Below, piece after piece: positions 32,426 through 41,771 of a stretch of 50,055 bases of DNA. Numbering within the stretch: position 1 is the first letter of the stretch; each line of letters opens with the position of its first letter. The notes beneath the pieces were generated by a model. That model was not told the DNA's origin. It ran no database searches and was given only the letters and a program-made list of their open reading frames with translations. A program made the translations under genes and the position numbers. This stretch comes from Burkholderiaceae bacterium (GTDB lineage Bacteria; Pseudomonadota; Gammaproteobacteria; Burkholderiales; Burkholderiaceae): positions 1-50,055 of the forward strand of contig CANJBQ010000018.1 of the NCBI GenBank assembly GCA_947472645.1, written 5' to 3'.

Positions 32426-34684
32426 ATGACCCTAACTGTCGAAAGTCCACTAGAAGGTTTATCAAACACTTCCAATTTTTGCACGCTAGATATCCAAGGG
32501 ATGACTTGCGCCTCTTGTGTTAGTCGGGTAGAAAATGCACTCAAAAAAATTCCTGGGGTAGAAGCTGCCACTGTTAATTTAGCTACAGAACAAGCAAAAA
32601 TTCGATTTCAAGAATCTGCAACTACTTCAACTCAAGAATTAATTGGGGCAGTGAAAAAGGCTGGTTATGAAGCGTCGAAGACAATTCCCCACCATGGCCA
32701 TTTACAGGATCAGAGAAATAATTTTTGGGGCTCCGAGGGATTAGGACGAGTCATATTCAGCTTTGCCCTTTCCATACCCCTTGTTATACCAATGGTGCTG
32801 ATGCTTTTTGGTATTCACCTAGAGGTTCCTTCCAAGATTCAACTCTATCTGGCAATTCCTGTTCAAGTCATTCTAGGCTGGCGGTTTTATCGCAATGGTT
32901 TTAAAGCGCTGATAGGGGGATCAGGTAATATGGATCTTCTAGTAGCCTTAGGCACGAGTTCAGCGTTTCTATTAAGCCTATACCTCATGCAACAAGACCA
33001 ACATCATGAACTGTATTTTGAGAGTAGTGCTGTTGTCATTAGCATGGTGCTTTTAGGAAAATGGTTAGAGCTCAATGCAAAATTTAAAACTTCTGCAGCA
33101 ATACGAGCGCTTCAAAAACTGTGGCCAGAAAATGCTCATGTTTTAAATATAAATGATGAAGTTCGTCATATTCCATCTATAGAGTTATTGCCTGGAGACC
33201 GAGTCAAGGTATTTCCTGGGGAACGCATTCCTGTTGATGGCATCATATTAAGCGGAATTAGCCATATCGATGAATCTCTCATGACCGGAGAAAGTAATCC
33301 TGTTCTTAAAAAAGTAGGGGGCTTAGTTATTGGCGGCTCTATGAACGGAGATGGCCTATTGATGATTCAAGCCCAAGCTATCGGCGAAGAAAGTACGCTA
33401 GCAAAGATGATTCAACTCGTTGAGGATGCGCAAACCCAAAAAGCGCCGATTCAGAAACTAGTTGATCAAATTAGCGCTATCTTTGTACCTACCGTCTTCG
33501 TGATTGCTATCCTGACCGCCCTCCTCAATTGGTATTTATTAGACTCAGTCTCTGAGGCCATCTTAAGAGCAGTCGCTGTGATGGTGATTGCCTGCCCATG
33601 TGCATTAGGCTTAGCAACACCAGCAGCGATTATGGCAGGAACTGGCGTAGCAGCTCGATTTGGAATTCTCATCAAAGATTCACAAGTTTTAGAAATCGCT
33701 CATCGCTTAAACGTTATTGCTTTTGACAAAACTGGCACTTTAACAAAAGGGCAGCCTGAGTTATTAAAAACAATATTTTTAAATAATAATAAAAACCTAC
33801 TGAATAATGATTTGTTGGAATTAGCGGGTGGACTTCAATTAGGCAGTGAGCACCCAATTGCAAAAGCATTTATTCATTATTTAGAAGATAGCCATATTCA
33901 GCCTCGTGCTTTAAAAGATATTAAAGCCATAGCTGGAATTGGTATCGAAGGTGAAATAATAGATGGCCCTCTTCACGGAAAAATCATCCGCTTACAAAGC
34001 GTTCAATCCCTTTCGCTGGCACCATACTATATCAATCTTCAAAATCAAGTCTCACCCCTGATGGAAGACGGTCTCACTATATCAATACTCACTATTGAGT
34101 CTACTCCATTAGCCATCTTTGGCCTAGGTGACGAAATTAAGCATGAGTCTAAAGCCGTCATTAGTCGACTAAAAGAAATGGGAATCACTACCGTCATGCT
34201 TTCTGGTGATAATAAAATGTCCGCTGAATCTATCGGAAGAAAAATCAATATCGATCAAATTTACGCACAAGTATTACCGATCGATAAAGTGGCTCATATT
34301 AAACAACTTCAATTCAATGAAGATCATCAACGAGTTTGGGTAGCGATGGTGGGAGATGGCGTTAATGACGCCCCTTCCCTCGTAGAGGCAGATGTAGGAA
34401 TCGCGATGGGAACAGGGACTGAAGTGGCCATGCAAGCAGCCAGTATTACCCTAATGAGAGGCGACTTAAATCTTGTTTCTGGCGCCATCGAAATATCCAA
34501 AAAAACCTGGCATAAAATTCAGCAAAATTTATTTTGGGCATTTTTCTTTAATATCTTTGGTATTCCATTAGCAGCTCTTGGTTTTCTTTCCCCAATGGTC
34601 GCAGGTAGTGCAATGGCTTTGTCTAGCTTTTTTGTGTTATCAAATGCCTTACTCTTGAGCCGCTGGAAACCTTCCACATTATAA
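32426..34684 (+). CDS. copA: Copper-translocating P1B-type ATPase
   Basis: A 752-aa heavy-metal P-type ATPase. One N-terminal HMA domain carries GMTCASC (C28, C31), and membrane helices flank the ion-binding CPC motif C390-P-C392. Also present are the phosphorylated D434 in DKTGTLT, the HP motif at H476-P477 (SEHPIAK), and the hinge GDGVNDAP (643-650). CPC with a single HMA fits Cu(I) export, either for detoxification (CopA1-like) or for supplying cytochrome oxidase assembly (CcoI/CopA2-like). The FNR-controlled operon and low-oxygen neighbours favour the second, but no ccoN/ccoG/ccoS is in view. Complete, with a 12-base-stem terminator after it. Confidence 0.93.
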   Translation: MTLTVESPLEGLSNTSNFCTLDIQGMTCASCVSRVENALKKIPGVEAATVNLATEQAKIRFQESATTSTQELIGAVKKAGYEASKTIPHHGHLQDQRNNFWGSEGLGRVIFSFALSIPLVIPMVLMLFGIHLEVPSKIQLYLAIPVQVILGWRFYRNGFKALIGGSGNMDLLVALGTSSAFLLSLYLMQQDQHHELYFESSAVVISMVLLGKWLELNAKFKTSAAIRALQKLWPENAHVLNINDEVRHIPSIELLPGDRVKVFPGERIPVDGIILSGISHIDESLMTGESNPVLKKVGGLVIGGSMNGDGLLMIQAQAIGEESTLAKMIQLVEDAQTQKAPIQKLVDQISAIFVPTVFVIAILTALLNWYLLDSVSEAILRAVAVMVIACPCALGLATPAAIMAGTGVAARFGILIKDSQVLEIAHRLNVIAFDKTGTLTKGQPELLKTIFLNNNKNLLNNDLLELAGGLQLGSEHPIAKAFIHYLEDSHIQPRALKDIKAIAGIGIEGEIIDGPLHGKIIRLQSVQSLSLAPYYINLQNQVSPLMEDGLTISILTIESTPLAIFGLGDEIKHESKAVISRLKEMGITTVMLSGDNKMSAESIGRKINIDQIYAQVLPIDKVAHIKQLQFNEDHQRVWVAMVGDGVNDAPSLVEADVGIAMGTGTEVAMQAASITLMRGDLNLVSGAIEISKKTWHKIQQNLFWAFFFNIFGIPLAALGFLSPMVAGSAMALSSFFVLSNALLLSRWKPSTL

Positions 34685-34693
34685 AGTTGATGG

Positions 34694-34722
34694 GAGTAGG
34701 TTTTCTTTACGAAAACCTACTC
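34694..34722. terminator. Hairpin between copA and the convergent DUF2892 gene
   Basis: A perfect 12-base stem (GAGTAGGTTTTC against GAAAACCTACTC) closes a five-base loop. It begins nine bases after the copA stop and 24 bases before the convergent stop. The T-richness inside the stem and TCTATATCTTT after it suit termination of copA; it may work both ways. Confidence 0.82.
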
Positions 34723-34745
34723 TATATCTTTCGCACTTTACCTTA

Positions 34746-34964
34746 CTAAACACCAGAGGCATCTTTATCTGCATGAGTCTGTGCTCCACAAGATCGAACT
34801 CCCAACACTGTATACATAGGACAAAAACTCAGTAATCCTGTCGCTAATACAACGATGCCAATCCATCCCCAAACACCAATCAAATTCGCCGTCGTTGCTA
34901 TGATTAAAAATAAGCCTACAGTGATTCGTAAAATTCGGTCAAACGTTCCAATATTCCTCTTCAT
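34746..34964 (-). CDS. DUF2892 (YgaP-like transmembrane) protein
   Basis: A 72-aa inner-membrane protein with two helices (about 13-28 and 32-46) and the family motif FCPMYTVLGVRSC, giving C48 and C59. In YgaP the same domain anchors a rhodanese, so a link to sulfane-sulfur handling is plausible; here it stands alone. GGGGA precedes ATG 34964. An FNR-like box (one mismatch) lies 64 bases upstream. It thus joins the YeeE pair as a second sulfur-associated membrane protein under apparent low-oxygen control. Confidence 0.85.
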   Translation of the reverse strand: MKRNIGTFDRILRITVGLFLIIATTANLIGVWGWIGIVVLATGLLSFCPMYTVLGVRSCGAQTHADKDASGV

Positions 34965-35027
34965 ATTATCCCCATGATTAGTTAGTTAAACAGCTGATTT
35001 ACTGTAATCTTTAATTTATAAAAGGCT

Positions 35028-35041
35028 TTGACATAGATCAA
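35028..35041 (-). promoter_or_regulatory. FNR-like box upstream of the DUF2892 gene
   Basis: TTGACATAGATCAA matches FNR TTGAT-N4-ATCAA except at one base (C for T). A -10-like TACAGT lies at 35001-35006 on the minus strand, again about 32 bases from the box centre. Confidence 0.65.
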
Positions 35042-35144
35042 CAATGGTGAGTTTAAATTGCTAAGAAAGGTTCTTTGATGAAATTACAATCTTTGATAAC
35101 TTTAATAAACCCCTTGTAAGCTATTAAGATAGGGCTTTCAAAAA

Positions 35145-36438
35145 TCAAGTTAGAAACATAACTCCAGCTGCCACCGACATAATCGCTGTTGCAAACCAAC
35201 CTAATGCAAGACTAGTTTTGGAAGCAGTATAAGCCCCCATGACTGATCTTTTTGCAGCTAAAATAAGAATAACTGCCATGAGAGGAACCGCCACTACTCC
35301 ATTAATCACGGCACTCCAAAAGAGCGCTTTCATCGGGTTAATAGGTAGGTATTGAATCGCCAAAGCGCCGAATACGCTAATAGCAATAATTAAATAAAAC
35401 TTCTTATCTTGCATGACTGAGTCTTCTAAACTAGAACGCCAGCCAAATACCTCTGATAAAGCATAAGCAGCAGAACCAGCAAGGACGGGTACAGCAATTA
35501 AACCAACGGCCACAATACCCAAGGCAAATAAAAGAAAAGCAAACTCACCTGCAATCGGTCTTAATGCTTCTGCGGCCTGCGCTGCAGTAGTAATATCCGT
35601 GACTCCAGTTGCATGGAGGGTCACGCCTGTTGCAAGAATAATAAAATAAGCAGCTATATTTGAGTAGAACATTCCACTCCACGTATCCCATTGGATACGA
35701 CGTATCTCTTTAGAGCCTGCAACAAGACTCTCATTCAATAAAGCTTGACCTAAATCCATATTCATATCTTCAACTTCTTGAGATGCTTGCCAAAAAAAAT
35801 AGATAGGGACTAATGGTTGTTCCAAAAACTCCCACTACCATTGCGGCAGTCTGTGAATTAAAGGATAGCTTTGGTATGAATGTACTAAAAAGAACCTCTC
35901 CCCAAGGCACATGAACGGTAAAGAGAACTGCGGCGTAAGCCAGCAAAGATAAAGTCAGCCACTTCAAGAAAAAAACATAGCGGTGATAAGGCACAAAAAT
36001 TTGTAAGGATAACGTCATCAAAACAAAAAAAACTGTCATGACATGCCAATTGATTCCAGTCACTAACTCGGCAACTTCACCCATTGCTGCAATATCAGCA
36101 GCAATATTGAGAACATTAGCAATCAATAGAAATAAGACCAAAAAGAATACGACAACTGGAGAAAAGTTACTTTTAATGTTTGCCGCTAAACCACGCCCAG
36201 TTACTCGACCAATCTGAGCACATAAAACTTGAATCGTAGCCATTAAAGGATAGGTAATAGGCATCGTCCACAGCATATTGAAGCCAAACTGTGCACCAGC
36301 CTGAGAGTAAGTAACAATACCGCTAGGATCATCATCGGCAACTCCAGTGACCCACCCTGGCCCAACTTTAGCTAGTGGATGGTTTTTCACCTTAACCCAA
36401 ATAGCACGCAGACTAAAATCAGGTCTTTTTATATTCAT
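35145..36438 (-). pseudogene. Nramp-family divalent metal transporter, frameshifted at a T8 run
   Basis: Two overlapping minus-strand frames encode one transporter. The first (ATG 36438 to about 35790) has GPGWVTGVADDDPSGIV and reads through GTTISPYLFF before going out of frame into a seven-residue false tail. The second resumes as FFWQASQEVE and continues to the stop at 35145. The join is a run of eight T on the coding strand (A at 35792-35799). Removing one T restores a continuous protein of about 430 aa, the normal Nramp length, with 11 helices. The DPGN metal motif reads DPSG, so it belongs to an Nramp-like branch and manganese or iron specificity is uncertain. It may be a pseudogene, a homopolymer sequencing error, or a gene rescued by polymerase slippage. 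Confidence 0.85.
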
Positions 36439-36494
36439 GAGGTCATTGTATGCTGTTACTTTGACCGCCCCCAAGAACTAATTAGCAGAACCGT

Positions 36495-37448
36495 CTAGGG
36501 CATCAATACTGTCCTGACTTCAGACTTTGTGGCTCCCCAAGCTGAAGCCACATGACTTAAAGGTATCTGCTGTGTATTGATTTTAAATCCTACCGTAGGA
36601 GCATGTTTTAAAACCTCGAAAACGGAATTCAGCATTTGCGCAATAGACAGACTCCCCAATCCACTCCCCATCAATTTTAAGCAGCTTGATCGAAGAATCG
36701 CACCTGTCAAAGGGATCGTAGCTCCGCCAATTGAACCAATCTGAATCAATTTAACAGGCAGCCCCGGTGGACTATTTTTAGTGACTACGTTGATCAAGGA
36801 AAGCGCGCTAGGACCCCACAAATAATCAAGCACGATATGGATTCCCGACTTAAACACGCCGGCAAACTCTTCTTCCATCTTGGCGGTATTTTCTGTTAAT
36901 TGAATACAGCGATCAGCACCAAGCGCATACAGGTCTTCAAATAGCTCTGACCTACGTGCGGTTGCAATGATTTTTTTAGCGCCTAAATGTTTTGCAATTT
37001 GAATAGCTAAGCGGCCAGAGATACCACTTGCCCCATTGATGAGAACGGTTTCACCACCGACCATCTGCGCTTGTTCAATACATGCAGCCCATGATGACAT
37101 GCCAGGAATCGCCATCGCAGCAGCTACTTCTGGACTTAAAGTGTTGGGTATTAATAGGCAATGTTGTTTATCAACGAGACAATACTCAGCCATTGCTCCA
37201 AAAGGATTTTTGGGCAACAAAAAATAAACACTAGAACCATCCTCTAAAGATCCAACGCCATCAAAACCAGGTATAAAAGGCACTTCACTATCTGAACTGT
37301 AATGAGTCGCAGAAGCTCTAGCCTTAGTTATTTGACTAATTGAAGATGCGTAAACACGAATGATATGTTGATCATGATTAGCAATCGGGTCTTTAAAATC
37401 TCCGTAGACAGGATCTTGCCCTTTGTTTAAGATCATCGCAGCTTTCAA
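36495..37448 (-). CDS. Zinc-independent alcohol dehydrogenase/quinone oxidoreductase-like protein
   Basis: Medium-chain dehydrogenase/reductase of the quinone-oxidoreductase type, 317 aa. A GroES-like N-terminal half is followed by a Rossmann domain with NGASGISGRLAIQIAKHLGA; the structural and catalytic zinc cysteines of true alcohol dehydrogenases are missing. I place the start at TTG 37448 because AAAGGA lies six bases upstream and the resulting MKAAMILNKG is the usual family N-terminus. ATG 37436 is the next option, and the frame open to 37520 has no support. NADPH is the probable cofactor; substrate unknown. Confidence 0.82.
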   Translation of the reverse strand: MKAAMILNKGQDPVYGDFKDPIANHDQHIIRVYASSISQITKARASATHYSSDSEVPFIPGFDGVGSLEDGSSVYFLLPKNPFGAMAEYCLVDKQHCLLIPNTLSPEVAAAMAIPGMSSWAACIEQAQMVGGETVLINGASGISGRLAIQIAKHLGAKKIIATARRSELFEDLYALGADRCIQLTENTAKMEEEFAGVFKSGIHIVLDYLWGPSALSLINVVTKNSPPGLPVKLIQIGSIGGATIPLTGAILRSSCLKLMGSGLGSLSIAQMLNSVFEVLKHAPTVGFKINTQQIPLSHVASAWGATKSEVRTVLMP

Positions 37449-37571
37449 GATAAATCCTTTCCATGCATATGGCAAATTAAGACCTGAAGAGACATAATGT
37501 AGCGCCCTAGTTAAAATCAAACCTTACAATGAATATAACTGATTTCATCTGAGCTGATGATCAGTAATCAA

Positions 37572-38801
37572 TTAAACGAGATCTATCATTCTTTTTTTGC
37601 GAAGAAGCTGATAGATGACAAAGAAACATCCCCAAATCACAATCGAAACATAAGCCCAAATCCAAGCAATAGGCTGTTGCTGCCCTCCTGATAAATCTAA
37701 AACAAAACCAAAAAGAGATGGCCCTAAAAACCCTCCACCAAAACCCAACATTGAATGTAATCCCATCGCTGCACCTTTTAATTGGTCAGAAGTGCTTGTT
37801 ACCAAACCTGCGGTTAGTGTTGCTGAGTCAGCCATAATAAATATAGAATGGAAAATAGCGAATGCCATGATGAACCACCATCCATGACCAATTGAAAGTG
37901 ATAAACATACTCCAAAAATAGCACTGAGTATCATCGAAAAATAAACCCATTTTTTTCTCCCCATTCGAATGGCAATTTCATTACCAATGATGGAAGCAGG
38001 TACCCCGAAAAAATTAATCAGTCCTGCAGATTCTGTTCCATTGAGAATAAATGATTCGGATGCATGAGTGCTACAAATCATAAAAAAAGCCACCAACCAA
38101 CTTCGAGAGGCAAACAACTCTATAGAATGCGCGACATACCCTAGAATATAAGTTGATGATTCTTGATTTTTCCACACCAATTTCCAACGATGTAATGGGA
38201 GAATATCTTTGAGTTTAAAATAGACGTTACCTTGCCATTTTTTATCAGCTAAGGGCTGAATATAAAAATATACAATAGTCCCGGCCAATAAAGGTCCAAT
38301 GGCAATGATGCCAAATACATAATGCCAATTGAAAGTTTTTAAGATGATCCCTGAAATAAGATATGACAGGCCAACACCAACACCAAAAAATGCTGTATAA
38401 AAAGAAATATAACGCGTCAACTCACCAGTTTTCACACGGTCTGTTAGGATTTTTAATCCGGGCATATACGTACCGGCAACACCCGCCCCGATACAGAACA
38501 TAAAAAAAAGTGCGCTATAAAAGCCATTTGTCAAAAATCCGACGCCAATGAGTCCTATAAACTCAATACTCACTCCAACCAAATAAACCCTTCGGGCATC
38601 TAGTCGATCCGTTAATACTGTCGCTAGAGAAACAAAACCGATATATCCCAAGAAAAAAGTGCTCGCAATTAACCCCGATTGAAAGTTAGATAAGTCCCAT
38701 TCATTCTGAAGTGTCGTCAGAGTCACGGCATAGCTCGCGAAACCCAGTAATGTGAGGACTTGGGCGCTAAGCATTCCAATAATAATATTTTTGGGTCTCA
38801 T
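37572..38801 (-). CDS. Major facilitator superfamily transporter
   Basis: A 409-aa inner-membrane protein with twelve predicted helices in two six-helix halves and a central cytoplasmic loop around residues 190-215. The loop 2-3 motif is degenerate (LTDRLDARRV), keeping the D-R-x-x-R-R pattern of MFS. The large opening MLSAQVLTLLGFASYAVTLTTLQ and repeated glycine pairs fit proton-linked solute carriers. It follows the Pit gene at a distance of 84 bases on the same strand and precedes the oxidoreductase by about 120 bases. Substrate cannot be inferred. Confidence 0.87.
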   Translation of the reverse strand: MRPKNIIIGMLSAQVLTLLGFASYAVTLTTLQNEWDLSNFQSGLIASTFFLGYIGFVSLATVLTDRLDARRVYLVGVSIEFIGLIGVGFLTNGFYSALFFMFCIGAGVAGTYMPGLKILTDRVKTGELTRYISFYTAFFGVGVGLSYLISGIILKTFNWHYVFGIIAIGPLLAGTIVYFYIQPLADKKWQGNVYFKLKDILPLHRWKLVWKNQESSTYILGYVAHSIELFASRSWLVAFFMICSTHASESFILNGTESAGLINFFGVPASIIGNEIAIRMGRKKWVYFSMILSAIFGVCLSLSIGHGWWFIMAFAIFHSIFIMADSATLTAGLVTSTSDQLKGAAMGLHSMLGFGGGFLGPSLFGFVLDLSGGQQQPIAWIWAYVSIVIWGCFFVIYQLLRKKRMIDLV

Positions 38802-38885
38802 TGATTTAGCGTTTCGGCTTGCATTAACTTCCTTCAGCGCCTATTAGAAAGAGCTGTATAACTTAGAATACACTCTCAAAATGAA

Positions 38886-39890
38886 TTAAAAAAGAAATCC
38901 ACTAACAAAATATCCGATACAGGAAATAAGTGCCGCTGCAGGGATAGTAATAATCCACGCCCAAACGATATTTTGGGCTAGGCCCCAGCGAACACCACTA
39001 ATATGCTGTGTTGAACCAACCCCAATAATTGCACCAGTGATTGTATGCGTTGTAGAAACAGGAATGCCTAAGGATGATGCAATAAATAAAGTAATAGCTC
39101 CCCCTGTCTCCGCAGAAAACCCACCAACAGGCTTTAGCTTAGTAAGGCGACCACCCATCGTACGTACGATACGCCAACCACCACATAAGGTTCCTAAGGC
39201 AATTGCTAGATAACAAGACAAAATCACCCAATAACCTGGCGATGAACTGGTTGTACTAACGTAACCACCCGAAATTAAAATCAACCAAATGATACCAATT
39301 GTTTTTTGAGAGTCATTACCGCCATGTCCAATACTGTAAATACCAGAAGACACTAGTTGTAAATGACGAAATTTTTTATCTGTTGTAGCGAGTGGCTTAT
39401 TTTTACAAAGATGCGCAACCCCAACCATGATGATAGAACCCAATAGAAAACCTAATAAAGGTGATAAAAAGATAAAAATAACTGTTTTAAATATCCCCGG
39501 CCAAATTAATGAACTCAATCCAGCCTTAGGTAAGGTTGCCCCAATTAAACCACCTATCAACGCATGTGATGAGCTTGAAGGAATCCCATAAAGCCAGGTA
39601 ATCAGATTCCAACTAATAGATCCGACTAAAGCGCCAAAAATAACATGGCTATTTACAATGCTGGGATCAATAATGCCTTTACCGATTGTTGCTGCAACAG
39701 TTAAAGGGAATACCAAAAGTGCGAATAGATTAAAAAATGCCGCAAATGCAACTGCCTGATTAGGGCGCAGAACCCCTGTAGAAACAATTGTCGCAATAGA
39801 GTTCGCCGCATCATGAAACCCATTAAGAAAATCAAACGACAATGCCAAGACAATCAATAAGACAATAACCCAAATAGATTCTTGATTCAT
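38886..39890 (-). CDS. pit: Inorganic phosphate transporter, PiT family
   Basis: Low-affinity, metal-phosphate/proton symporter of the inner membrane, 334 aa with about ten helices. Both internal repeats of the family are visible: GFHDAANSIAT (24-34) in the first half and the GIPVSTTHTITGAIIG stretch in the second. Its start codon overlaps the stop of the DUF47 gene (TAATG), so the two are translationally coupled, the classic pit accessory arrangement. Complete. Confidence 0.93.
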   Translation of the reverse strand: MNQESIWVIVLLIVLALSFDFLNGFHDAANSIATIVSTGVLRPNQAVAFAAFFNLFALLVFPLTVAATIGKGIIDPSIVNSHVIFGALVGSISWNLITWLYGIPSSSSHALIGGLIGATLPKAGLSSLIWPGIFKTVIFIFLSPLLGFLLGSIIMVGVAHLCKNKPLATTDKKFRHLQLVSSGIYSIGHGGNDSQKTIGIIWLILISGGYVSTTSSSPGYWVILSCYLAIALGTLCGGWRIVRTMGGRLTKLKPVGGFSAETGGAITLFIASSLGIPVSTTHTITGAIIGVGSTQHISGVRWGLAQNIVWAWIITIPAAALISCIGYFVSGFLF

Positions 39891-40537
39891 TAAGAGTTTT
39901 CCAAAACGATACCTTCAATAATATTCGCAACATCCTCACACTTATCGGTAATGGTTTCCAATAACTCATAAATCGCCTTCAACTTGATGAGTTCTTTTGC
40001 GTCTTGATCGTTATGAAAAAGATCACTCATGGCCGAACGCATGATTCGATCTGCGTCAGATTCAAGGATATCGATTTCTTCACAGGTTTTCAGTATTGCA
40101 ATAGCCGTGTTATCTTTGCCAACATTAGCGAGTAAAGAAACTGCATAACGTACTCTTTCGCAAGCTTTTAACGATAAATCGGTTAGGCCAATAATGTCAG
40201 GATTAATTTGGGTTACGTTATAAAGAATTAAAACTTCAGCCGTGTCTTGAATCGCATCTGCTGTATCGTCCATCATGTTGATTAAAGCGTGAATCTGCTC
40301 TCTATCAATCGGCGTAATAAATGTTTTATGAATCAAACGATTCACTTCTTGAGTGACTCGATCGGCCGCATGTTCTGACTTATTAATATTAGAAATATAT
40401 AGATCTCTACTATTAACATCTTGGAAATTGTTGACTAGGTCTTTTAAACCCTCTGCAGTTTTTACAATAAATTCAGCATGTTGATCGAACAGATTAAAGA
40501 AAATATCATTTTTGGGTAAAAATTTGCTAAAAAACAT
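39890..40537 (-). CDS. DUF47/PhoU-like Pit accessory protein
   Basis: A 215-aa all-helical cytoplasmic protein of the DUF47 (PhoU-related, UPF0111/Pit accessory) family. Segments such as HAADRVTQEVNRLIHKTFITPIDRE and DTADAIQDTAE are typical, and the E-x-x-x-D patterns resemble PhoU metal-cluster sites. It modulates the Pit transporter encoded next. ATG 40537 is chosen because TGGAG lies five bases upstream and MFFSKFLPK is the family N-terminus; the frame is open to 40606 without support. Confidence 0.9.
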   Translation of the reverse strand: MFFSKFLPKNDIFFNLFDQHAEFIVKTAEGLKDLVNNFQDVNSRDLYISNINKSEHAADRVTQEVNRLIHKTFITPIDREQIHALINMMDDTADAIQDTAEVLILYNVTQINPDIIGLTDLSLKACERVRYAVSLLANVGKDNTAIAILKTCEEIDILESDADRIMRSAMSDLFHNDQDAKELIKLKAIYELLETITDKCEDVANIIEGIVLENS

Positions 40538-40705
40538 AAATTCTCCATTCGTCACAATTTTGTAATCAAATTGTAACAATACACTGCAGTTTTCTCTAAT
40601 TTTCATGAATATCCTTTGTCAGAGCGAGCTTTGTGTAGGATGTCCCATTCAATTAGAATATCCTTTAAGGGTGGCCTACCATCTACTCTAATTAAAAGGA
40701 TTTAT

Positions 40706-41695
40706 ATGCTTGCAGGTTTATATTCAAAATTTGGCCCCGCCAAAGAAGTTCTCAATATTGTCGAAACTGATCTACTGAAGCCCTCAAAAGGGCAAATTCG
40801 CGTCAAATTATTGACTTCAGGGGTCAATCCCTCCGATTACAAAATGCGATTAGGTTCAAGGCCTTTGACGCATCCATTTCAAATTCCAGGAAGTGATGGA
40901 GCAGGCCTCATTGATGCTATTGGTGAAGGTGTCTCAAAACATAAAATAGGTGAAAGAGTCTGGGTTTTTAATGCAGCTTACCATAGGCCCTTTGGTACTT
41001 CTGCCCAATATACGATAGTAGATGATTGGATGGTAGAGTCTTTACCGAATACAATGAGTTTCGAACAAGGCGCTTGCCTAGGAATTCCTGTAATGACGGC
41101 TTATCAATGCCTTTTTGCAGATGGTTCTCTGCTCGGACAAACTATTTATGTGGTTGGTGGTGCAGGCGTTGTTGCGAACTACGCTATTCAACTGGCTAAA
41201 TGGGGGGGTGCAACAGTTATTACTTCTGTCAGCTCGGAAGAAAAAGCTCGAGCTGCTCTCTTAGCGGGAGCTGATGAAGTGATTAATTACAAAACGCAAG
41301 ATGTTGTTCAAGAAATTCTTCGCCTCACTAAGCAAAAAGGTGTCGACCGAGTCATAGAGGTTGATTTTGGTAAAAACTTAAACACCAATACACAAATTTT
41401 AAGACCTGGTGGGATCTGTGTCATGTATGCCTATACCACCCAACCAGATCTCCCATTACCAATCATGGGTTTAATGGTCAAAAACATTACCTATAAATTC
41501 ACATTGGTATATAGCATTAGTGAGGTTGAACGGCAAAAAGTACTCTCTGGAATCAGTCAGTGGTTAAGTGAAACAACTCCCGTATTTAATATTGCGGCAA
41601 GATTTGATTTACATGACATCATCAAAGCTCATGAACTGGTGGAGTCGGGCAACAAGATTGGTCATGTCATCTTAAATATTCCTCATCAAACATAG
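40706..41695 (+). CDS. NADPH:quinone oxidoreductase-like (zeta-crystallin family)
   Basis: Medium-chain reductase of the zeta-crystallin/QOR family, 329 aa. The GroES-like domain includes the NPSDYKMR and PGSDGAGLIDAIGEGV segments; the NADPH-binding motif VGGAGVVA is at 150-157, and a GADEVINYKTQD strand marks the cofactor edge. Zinc ligands are absent. ATG 40706 is preferred because AAGGA sits six bases upstream; an earlier ATG at 40616 would add 30 unlike residues. It is divergent from the DUF47-pit pair and convergent with the SulP gene, with a hairpin between. Confidence 0.88.
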   Translation: MLAGLYSKFGPAKEVLNIVETDLLKPSKGQIRVKLLTSGVNPSDYKMRLGSRPLTHPFQIPGSDGAGLIDAIGEGVSKHKIGERVWVFNAAYHRPFGTSAQYTIVDDWMVESLPNTMSFEQGACLGIPVMTAYQCLFADGSLLGQTIYVVGGAGVVANYAIQLAKWGGATVITSVSSEEKARAALLAGADEVINYKTQDVVQEILRLTKQKGVDRVIEVDFGKNLNTNTQILRPGGICVMYAYTTQPDLPLPIMGLMVKNITYKFTLVYSISEVERQKVLSGISQWLSETTPVFNIAARFDLHDIIKAHELVESGNKIGHVILNIPHQT

Positions 41696-41738
41696 ATGAT
41701 GATTTTTGTCTACTCAGGTTAGAGGGGTTCAAGGTCAC

Positions 41739-41767
41739 TACATACATAGAAAAAGTCTATGTATGTA
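41739..41767. terminator. Hairpin between convergent quinone oxidoreductase and SulP genes
   Basis: Arms TACATACATAG and CTATGTATGTA pair perfectly over 11 bases (12 with the next A-T pair) around a short A-rich loop, 44 bases after one stop and 5 bases before the other. No U-run on either side, so efficiency is uncertain. Confidence 0.65.
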
Positions 41768-41771
41768 AAAG

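Noticed and set aside
32426..34684. CcoI of a cbb3 oxidase assembly cluster, with the 50-aa protein as CcoS
   Set aside because: No ccoN, ccoG or ccoH is present and the 50-aa sequence does not resemble CcoS. Kept only as a hypothesis for the ATPase's role.
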